Assembly: GCF_030812785.1 (NCBI RefSeq)
Contig: NZ_JAUSTJ010000002.1
Span: forward strand, 1,695,711 to 1,759,710
Origin: Sphingomonas kyeonggiensis
GTDB taxonomy: Bacteria > Pseudomonadota > Alphaproteobacteria > Sphingomonadales > Sphingomonadaceae
DNA: 64,000 nucleotides
Direction: 5' to 3'
In this document: one piece after another, positions 8,708-17,700 of the stretch
Numbering within the stretch: the first letter of the stretch is position 1
Layout: each line of letters begins with the position of its first letter
Program-made: the position numbers and the translations under genes
The notes under the pieces: generated by a model
Databases searched by the model: none
What the model was told of the DNA's origin: nothing
The model's input: the letters and a program-made list of their open reading frames with translations, nothing else

Positions 8708-11700
8708 ATGAGCAAGCTGCACAGTGCCAAGGCCGCCATCGTCTCGAGCGAGGGCGCCCGCCGCCGTCTGAAACGCTCGGCGCTGCTGCTGTCGGCGGGC
8801 CTCGCCGCGATCACGCTCGCCAATCCCGCCCGCGCCCAGCTCGCCCCGAATGCGCTGCCGACCGGCGGCGACGTCGTGCACGGCTCGGCGACGATCGGCA
8901 CCCCCACCCCGTCGAGCATGACGGTCAACCAGAGCACCGATCGCGCGGTGATCAACTGGAACACGTTCGACATCGGATCGGGCGCGAGCGTCACCTTCGT
9001 CCAGCCTTCGGTCACGTCGATCACCGTCAACCGCGTGATCAGCGGCGCCGCGCCGTCGGAGATCGCCGGCCAGCTCAATGCCAATGGCCGGATCGCGATC
9101 CTCAATCCGAACGGCGTGCTGTTCTCGGGCACCGCCAATGTCGATGTGGGCGGGCTGATCGCCTCGACCGGCGACATCGACCAGGCTGCCTTCATGTCGA
9201 GCGCCGGCACGCTGGAGATCACCGGCGCGAACACCGGCGGCGAGATCGTCGTCAACGGCAACATCAACATCTCGGCCGGCAATCTCGGCCTTGCCGCCTT
9301 CGTCGCGCCGACGGTGCGCAACAGCGGCGTGATCACCGCCACCGCGGGCCGGGTGCAGCTGGGCGCCGGCAACGCCTTCACGCTCGATCTCGCCGGCGAC
9401 GGCCTGCTCCAGATCGGCGTGCCCGCCGGCAGCGCGCTCGTCCAGAACAACGGCCAGGTCTTCGCCGAGGGCGGCCGCATCCAGATGTCGGCCAGGACGG
9501 CGGGCGGGCTGATCGACAATTTGGTCAACACCGGCACGCTCAGCGTCGATTCCGCGACGCTCGACAATGGCGTGATCGTGCTCGAGGCGGTGGGCGGCAG
9601 CGCCAATCTGCGCGGCACGATCGCGGCGAACGACCGCAACAGCATCAGCCGTAACATCCTGATCAGTTCCGATCAGGGCGTGAACATCTCGGGCAACCTT
9701 GGCGCCGCCTCGGGCACGGTGAACATCACCGCGCCGCACATCTATGGCGCCGGCAAGATCAGCACGGCCACCGCGCTGAACCTCAACCTGAGCAACAACG
9801 GCACCGACACCAGCGGCCTCGGCAACTACATCAACGATGCGCTGGGCGTGATCGGCACCACCGGCTTCGGCACCACGCTGCGGCTCGGCGCCGGCACCTA
9901 CCGGTCGGGCGTGCGCGTCGATGCGAGCGACGTGCGGATCGACGGCCAGGGCGTCGCCAAGATCGGCTGGACCCCGGGCATCGAGAACGCGATCGACATC
10001 TGGGGCGACTATGTCACCGTCCAGAACCTCGAGATCGCGGGCCCCGCGACCAGCGGCTATACCAGCTTCGCCTGGGGCAGCACCAACTCGCGCGGCATCT
10101 TCGTCAATCGCTATGCCGACACCGTCCAGCTGCTGAACAACAACATCCACGACATCCGCACCGGCATCATCGTCGATGGACGGAACGCGAACACCTATCT
10201 GCTGAACAACAGGATCGACAACACCAAGTCGGCGATCTCGGTCCAGTATACCGACGGATCGAATGTCGTGATGACGGGCAATCACGGCGGCACCTATGGC
10301 AATGAATGGGGGATCAACCTCTACCTGAACGGCATCCTGCAGGCGGACGGCACCACCATCCTGCCCGCGGCCGGATCGCTGGGCGCCAACACCCCGCTCG
10401 CCGAGCAGCAGCGCCTGCTCGCGCTGCGTGCCGCCAATGGCGGGATGGAAGTGCAGAACCAGGGCTGGTCGGCGCTCAACCGCACCGCCGTTTACGTCGG
10501 TCCCGCCGGCAGCAATTCCAACCAGGGCAGCCCGCTCGGCAAGCTCGCCACGCTCCAGGCCGGCGTCAACGCCGTCGTCACCGGCGGCACCGTCCATGTC
10601 GCCGACGGCAACTACAGCCTCGGCTCGGCCCAGCTCGTCATCAACCATGGCCTGAGCATCATCGGCCAGTCGCAGGCGGGCGTGGTGATCGATGGCCGCG
10701 CGGTCTCGGCCAACGGCCTCGGCACCATCTCGGTGATCGCCGACAATGTCTCGCTCAGCAACTTCACCCTGCTCGGCAGCCAGCTCGCCGGCGGCAATTA
10801 CGGCATCAAGGTCGCGCCGAACCCGGCCGGCCATGTCAGCACCGCGGGCGGCACCGGCGAGCGGGTCAGCAACTTCGCGGTGAGCAACGTGACGGTCAGC
10901 GGCTCGCGCCGCGCCGAACTCGACCTGAACGGCGTGGTGGGCGCGACCATCACCAACTTCACCGCCGATGGCCAGGGCACCGACGGTGCCGGCATCCAGA
11001 TCACCGACAGCGCGAACGTGACGCTCAGCGGCGTCCACACGCTGAACAACAATTGGGGAGGCGTCGCGCTCTATCAGAGCAACAGCGCGAGCGGCTACAA
11101 CGCCCAGACTACCAACATCAACATCGACGCGGGCCAGAACCAGTTCGACGAAGCGAACGGGCTGTTCACCCAGCTCACCTCGACCACCCAGGGCTTCGGC
11201 CAGCTGAACCTCGCCGGCTTCGACTATGCGATCCGCAACACCGGCTCGCGCCCCGATGCCGGCCAGTTCACCTGGTTCCAGACCGACCTGGCCAAGGCGA
11301 CCGGCTTCGCGCTGGCGCTGGGCGCACCGACGACCAGCTCGATCGAGGGCTATACCGGCACCGCCTTCAGCAACGACTTCACCGTGGTCGCCGGCCTCAC
11401 CATCGGCGCGGCGCTGCGCGATGCCCGGACGGGCGCGAGCATCAATGTCGGCGCCGGCACCTATGTCGAGAATGTCCTGATCAACAAGTCGGGCATCACC
11501 CTCACCGGGACCAATGGCCGCGACCTGACCACGATCCAGGGCATCGCTGGCCTCGGCGCGCTCGGCACGGTGACCGTCTCGAACGCCAACAATGTCACGA
11601 TCGACGGCTTCACCATCCTCGGCATCGACAATGGCAATCCGGGCATCGAGAACGCCGCGCTCTACCTGCAGGGCAACAACAGCGGCACCACGATCCGCGG

Positions 11701-14700
11701 CAACACGATCACCGCCAACGGCGATCTCGGCCTTGTCTCCGAGTACAGCGCGACCGTCAGCAACCTGACGATCGACGGCAACATCTTCAACGGCCAGACC
11801 TTTGTCGGCGCGGCGCCCTCCTCGGCTCCGTCGAGCCAGCAGTTCACCACCCCCAACGTCTCGCGCCAGCTGGTCGCGATCGGCGGCGGCGCGGGCGGCG
11901 GCAACACCTCGAACGTGGTGTTCACCAACAACCAGGTGACCGGCAATAGCGGCCTGAACAGCGGCGTGACGATCGACGCGGTCGGCGCGACGATCACCGG
12001 CAACCGCTTCGCCAGCACCACCGGCGGCTTCGGCAACATGCTGCGCGCCCGCGGCACCAACACCAGCGTCACCGGCAACGTGATCGACATGGCCGGCGTC
12101 GACTATACCGCCGGCGGCCTCTACATCCGCGACGCGGCGATGACCGCCGCCAGCTTCGCCGACCTGCTCGCCGCCAACACCCTGGCCGGCGCCGGCGCCT
12201 GGGCCGACGCCTCGGCGACCGGCTATCACAGCCTCAGCCGCAACATCCAGGGCGCGGTCAACGAGGCCGCGTCGGGCGCAGTCGTCACCGTCCGCCCGGG
12301 CGACTATCTCGAGGGCGTCACCGGCGTCGGCTATTATGGCGATGCCGGCGCGCAGAGCTTCGGCCTGTACCTCTACAAGGACAACATCACCCTGCGCGGC
12401 GTCGACGCCGCCGGCAACGCGATCACCGATGCCGACGACGTCGCCGCCTTCATCACGTCGCGCTACCAGGCCGGCTTCGGCGCGCAGCACTTCATCTCGG
12501 GCAACGGCGTCACCATCGAGGGCCTGGGCTTCAAGCCCGCCGCCGTCGGCGACAACAAGACCGTCGAGGTGATCGGCAACGCCTTCACCCTGCGCAACTC
12601 GGTGATCGACAACAGCGGCAACCAGACCGCCGCCAACCTCTATATCGACGACTTCAACGATCCGGCCCGCACCCGGCTCGAGAGTTTCACGATCACCGGC
12701 AACAAGTTCCTGGGCGGCACCTATGCCAGCGCGATGGTCGTCGTCGCGGGCGGCGCCGGCCGCACCACCGATGCCTCGAACCGGATCTTCGCGAACAACT
12801 ATCTGAGCAGCAGCCTCACCGGCATGCGCGGCTTCCAGATCCAGGGCTATATGCCCAACACGCCGTGGCAGCAGCTCTATGCCGGCGCGGTGACGGTGAC
12901 CGGCAACAGCTTCGACGTCGACATCCCCGTGCGCACCGTCGGCCTGCTCCGCAGCGTCTTCGCCTGGGACGATGTGTTCCGCAACAACGGCAACAGCTTC
13001 CTGCGCGGCGGCGTGCTCGCCTATGAGGGCGGCTCGACCAATGCCCGCGCCACCATCACGGCGGGCGGCGATCCCGACATCCGCATCACCAGCACGATCG
13101 ACGCCTCGGTCGCCCGCGCCCAGAATGGCGACACGGTGCGCATCCTCGACGGCACCTATGTGCTCGGCTCGCAGCTCAAGATCGACCGCGGCATCGCGCT
13201 GGTCGGCCAGTCGCAGGCCGGCACGATCCTCGATGGCCGCACGGTCAACAATGGCGGCGGGCTCGGCACGATCCTCGTCGCGGCCGACAACACCACGCTC
13301 GCCAACTTCACCCTGCTCGGCAGCCAGCTCTCGGGCGGCAATTACGGCATCAAGGTGCAGCCGGATCCGCTCACCTATGCGCCCTCGCAGCGGATCAGCA
13401 ACGTCACGATCAGCGACGTGACGGTGAAGGGCTCGCGCCGCGCCGAGCTGGACATCAACGGCGCCGTCGGCGTCACCCTCACCAACTTCACCGCCGACGG
13501 CCAGGGCACCGAGGGCGCCGGCGTCCAGATCACCGACAGCGCCAATGTGACGCTGAACGGCGTGCATACGCTGAACAACAACTGGGGCGGCGTCGCGCTC
13601 TACCAGACCAACCGCGCCGGCGGCTATGACGGCCAGACGACGAACATCAACATCGATGCCGCACAGAATGATTTCGAGGAAGCGAACGGCCTGTTCGCCC
13701 AGCTGGAATCGACGACGCAGGGCTTCGGCCAGCTCAACCTGACCGGCTACAACTACGCCGTCCGCAACACCGGCCATCGCAGCAATGGCGGCCAGTTCAC
13801 CTATTTCCGTACCGACCTGGCCGACGCCACCGGCTGGGCGCTGAGCCTCGGCGCGGCGAGCACCGGCTCGATCGAGGGCTATACCGGCACCGGCTACAGC
13901 AACGTCTTCACCGTGGTCCAGGGCCTGGGCATCGATTCCGCGGTGCGCGACGCACGCAGCGGCGGCACGATCAACATCGCAAACGGCACCTACACGCTCG
14001 CTGGCACGCTGATGATCGACAAGAGCCTGTCGCTGGTCGGCGCCAGCGAGAGCGGCACCATCCTCGATGCCTCGGGCTTGAGCGTCTATGGCATGCGCGT
14101 CCATGCCGACAATGTCTCGCTGAGCGGCTTCTCGCTGCTCGCCCCCAGCGCAGTCAGCAGCTCGACCTATGGCATCAAGGTCGAGGTCGGCGCCGGCGAT
14201 ACCAATGGCAACGCCCGGATCGACGATTTCGCGATCCGCGACGTCTCGATCAGCGGCTCGCGCAAGACCGGGCTCGACCTGAACTCGGTGATCGGCGCGA
14301 CGATCGACAATGTGAACGTCACCGGCGCGCTCGCCGGCAACGGCATCTCGATCACCGACAGCGCCAATGTGCTGGTCCGCAACACCACTACCTCGGGCAA
14401 TGCCTGGGGGGGCCTGGCGCTCTATCAGGCGAATGGCCCGACCGGCAGCAACCAGCAGCTCACCGGCATCACGATCGAGGGCAACAACCTCTTCGGCGAG
14501 GCAAACGGCCTGTATCTGCAGGACAGCTCGGCGATCAACGATGTCGGCACGCTGAGCATCACGGGCTTCGACCATATCGTCCGCAACACCGCCTTCCGCC
14601 CGGACGGCAGCCAGTTCACCTTCTTCCGCACCAGCCTGAGCGACGCGACCGGCTATGCGCTGTCGCTCGCTACGCCTTCGAGCAGCTCGATCGAAGGCTG

Positions 14701-17700
14701 GGCGGTCAGCGCCGGGACCAACCAGTTCACCGTGGTCGACGGCCTGAGCATCGCCGCCGCGGCGCGCGACGTGCGGGCGAACGGCACGATCAACGTCGCC
14801 GCCGGCACCTATGCCTCGGGCACGGTGATCGGCACCAACGGCGTCTCGCTGCTCGGCAGCTCCGGCGCGAAGATCGACGCCAGCCATGACGGCGACAACG
14901 GCATCACGATCACCGGCGACGGCGTCACCGTCTCGGGCTTCGAGATCTTCGGCCCGGCCGACCAGAGCTATGTCAGCTATGCCTGGCCGACGATCACCCG
15001 CGGCGTGGTCGTCGCCAACGGCGCCGACAATGTCACCGTCACCAGCAACACCATCACCGGCGTGCGCAACGGCATCCTGATCGACGGCCGCAACCTCAAT
15101 GCGTCCCTGACGGGCAACCTGATCGACAACACCAAGAGCGCGATCTCGGTCCAGTATACCGACGGCTCGAACCTCACCATCGCCGGCAACAGCGAAGGCA
15201 GCTTCGGCAATGAATGGGGCATCATCACCTGGCTGAACGGCATCTGGAACGGCACGACGATCACCGCCTCGGCGGGCTCGCTCGGCGCGAACACGCCGCT
15301 CAGCGAGCAGGCCCGCCTGCTGGCGCTATCGGCGGCGAATGGCGGCATGGCCGTCTACAACCAGGGCTATAGCGCCGCGAACCGCACCCGCGCCTATGTC
15401 GCCACCAGCGGCGTGGCGGGCGCGCAGGGCAGCCAGCGCACCCTGCTCAATCTGCAGGGCGGCCTCGACGCGGTCGTCTCGGGCGGCACCGTCCATATCG
15501 CCGGCGGCACCTATGACGAGAGCGTCACGCTCGACGCGCTGCGCATCCTCGACATCTCCGGCACGCTGCGGCTGAACGACCTCACCTTCGGCGCAGGCGC
15601 GGCGGGCACCAACCTCGGCACCAGCATCATCGCCAGCGGCGACATGAACATCGCCAGCGGCATGGTGCTGACCGGCGACACGACGCTCCTCGCCGGCGGC
15701 GCGCTGAACCTCGGCTCGGTCCTCTCTCCCTATAATCTGACGCTGACCGGCAACACCGTCTCGCTCGGCCAGTCGGTGCTGAACAGCCTGTCCGTGACCG
15801 GGACGAGCATCGTCGCCGCACAGGTCTACACGGTCGGGTCGCAGCAATATGACGGCGCGACGACGCTGAACGGCGCCTATTATGCCGGCGACTGGTTCAC
15901 CGTCTCGGGCCTGGCGACGCTGGCCGGCGACACCTCGATCACCATGACCGACGGCGATATCGGCATCGCGAGCCTCACCGGCGCCCATGCGTTCAGCGCC
16001 TCCGCCGGCACGCGCGACGTCAGCATCGGCCAGGCAACGGGCCTTGCCTCGATCACGATCAGCGCGGACGAGATCGTCACGGCGGGCGCCTCGACCAGCG
16101 GCGCGCAGAGCTACACGGGCAACACCGTGCTGAACGGCGCCTACAGCACCAATGGCGCGGCGTTCGGCGTCAGCGGCGCGACCACGCTCGCCGGCGACAC
16201 CAGCGTCACCACGGCCGGCGGCAATGCCAGCTTCGGCACGCTGGGCGGCGCCTATGGTCTGGCGGCGGATGCTGGCGCCGGCGCGATCGCGTTCGGCGCA
16301 GTCAACGGGCTCGCCAGCCTCTCGGCGACCGGCGCGACCATCTCGACCGCGGGCGTCTCGACCAGCGGCAACCAGAACTATGTCGGCGCGGTCTCGCTCG
16401 GCGGCAGCTACGCCACGGACGGCGGCAGCTTCACCGTCCAGGGTGTCTCGACCCTGACCGGCACGACCGGCATCGCCACCGACGGCGGCAGCGCGACGCT
16501 GGGCATCGTCGCCGGCGGCGGCAATGGTCTGAGCCTCGATGCGGGCAGCGGCGCGGTGACGCTGGGCGCGGCCTCGGGCCTGGCCTCGCTCGACGCGACC
16601 GGCGCGACCATCGCCACCGCGGGCGTTTCCACCGACGGCGCGCAGACCTACACCGGCACGACCCTGCTGGCCGGCAGCTACAGCACGGGCGGCGCGGCCT
16701 TCACGGTCAACGGCGCGGCCCAGCTGGCCGCCCTCACCGACATCGCCACGGCGGGCGGCGCGGTCAGCCTGTTTGGCGGCGCCTCGGGCGCCAGCGATCT
16801 CGGCATCGATGCCGGCACCGGCAATGTGACGCTCGGCACGTCGGACCTCGGTTCGCTCGCCATCGTCGGCGACACGATCCGCACCCACGGCGTCACCAGC
16901 ACGGGCAGCCAGAGCTACACCGGCGCGACGACGCTGGACGGCCTCTACCTAGCGGGCGGCAGCTTCGCCGTGGCCGACGGCACGATCATCGCCGGCAATA
17001 CCGGCGTGACCACGGGCGGCAATGCGAGCTTCGGCACGATCGGCGGCTCCGGCGCGCTGGCGATCGACGCAGGCGCGAACGCCGTCACGCTGGGCAGGGT
17101 CAACGGCCTCGCCGCGCTTGCGGTCACCGGCGGAACGATCGCGACGGGCGGCGCCGCGACCAATGGCGCGCAGAGCTACACCGGCGCGACCAGCCTCGAT
17201 GGCGCGTACAGCACCAATGGCGGTGCCTTCACCGTCAACGGGGCATCGACCACGGTCAACGCAGTCAGCATCGCCACCACGGGCGGCAATGCGAGCCTCG
17301 GCACCGTCGGCGGTGCGGGCGGCCTCACGGTCAATGCCGGTACCGGCAACGTCACCCTCGGCGCCGTCAGCGGCATCGCCTCGCTCTCCGCAAGCGGCGC
17401 GGTGATCGCCACTTCGGGTGCCTCGACCAGTGGCGCCCAGAGCTACACCGGCGCGACGACGCTCGCGGGCGGCTATGCGACCAGTGGCGCGGGCTTCACC
17501 GTCAACGGCGCGGCGACGCTGGCCGGCGCGACCTCGGTCGCCACCACCGGCGGCACTATCGGCCTCGGCACGATCGCCGGCGCAGGCAACACGCTGGCGA
17601 TCGCCGCCGGCGCGGGCAGCGTGACGCTGGGTGCCGCGACGAACCTCGGTTCGCTGACCGCCAGCGGCGCCCTCCTCACCACTACGAGCGTCACCACCAG

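Noticed and set aside
6989..14887. Minus-strand open frame of 2,632 codons
   Set aside because: Antisense of tpsB and tpsA. It is low-complexity RAD/GVG-type translation produced by GC-rich codons of the real genes, which have clear signal peptides and motifs.
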